This document shows, in pieces, positions 63,999 to 64,000 of a DNA stretch of 64,000 bases. The notes under the pieces were generated by a model, which saw only the letters and a program-made list of their open reading frames with translations, did not search any database and had not been told where the DNA came from. The first letter of the stretch is position 1; each line of letters opens with the position of its first letter. The position numbers and the translations under genes were made by a program. Source of the stretch: Caulobacter hibisci (GTDB taxonomy: Bacteria > Pseudomonadota > Alphaproteobacteria > Caulobacterales > Caulobacteraceae); contig NZ_JADWOX010000006.1 of NCBI RefSeq assembly GCF_016135805.1, positions 62,001 through 126,000 of the forward strand, read 5' to 3'.

Positions 63999-64000
63999 AT

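Overview
The window looks like a chromosomal segment of a high-GC alphaproteobacterium, most likely Caulobacterales (Caulobacter or Phenylobacterium type). I infer this from the strong G/C bias at third codon positions, several HWE-family histidine kinases, a TonB-receptor remnant, a cyanophycin operon and repeated GGAAC-N16-CGTT promoter motifs, the signature of EcfG/SigT, the alphaproteobacterial general stress sigma factor. I see no rRNA, tRNA, CRISPR array, prophage or insertion sequence.

Positions 1-9115 hold an aromatic ring degradation cluster: an alpha/beta hydrolase end, an FAD phenol hydroxylase, a LysR regulator, a two-domain extradiol dioxygenase, an MFS carrier, a two-component flavin monooxygenase, and an ACMSD-type amidohydrolase divergent from a TetR regulator. 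The flavin reductase partner is broken and runs straight into the 3' end of an unrelated LysR gene. Positions 9285-9661 hold a TonB plug fragment and another orphan gene tail.

Positions 9825-17035 carry a blue-light LOV histidine kinase, a GH65 glycosidase with an alpha/beta hydrolase, a GH13 alpha-glucosidase and a small-domain methyltransferase. Positions 17019-21694 are a complete cyanophycin operon (cyanophycinase, isoaspartyl peptidase, cyanophycin synthetase) led by a 68-residue protein gene and a perfect EcfG-type promoter.

Positions 21861-35430 are rich in stress functions: a haem-oxygenase-like diiron protein, a GlsB/YeaQ membrane protein, small unknown proteins, two Crp/Fnr regulators, a KatE-type catalase, two hemerythrin-like proteins, a DAACS transporter, CsbD and an Mfd-family helicase. 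Positions 35598-47325 hold a truncated KaiC-like ATPase joined to a headless histidine kinase, a sugar dehydrogenase, two hybrid kinases and several small hydrophilic proteins.

Positions 47397-61389 hold phosphoglucomutase and 3-methyladenine glycosylase genes, each with a frameshift, then hemolysin III, exonuclease III, an SRPBCC-alcohol dehydrogenase-SDR operon, a DUF72-DNA ligase operon, an HWE kinase, an SDR and a lipid kinase-like protein. A bacteriophytochrome kinase runs off the right end.

The unifying signal is that many genes from 9.7 to 60 kb have a GGAAC-N16/17-CGTT-like element a few tens of bases upstream in the correct orientation. I read the region as a general stress response island combining redox defence, DNA repair, nitrogen/carbon storage and light sensing. 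The link from the photoreceptors to the stress sigma factor is inference. The window also contains three deletion-type gene fusions and two simple frameshifts, which are either real decay or assembly faults.
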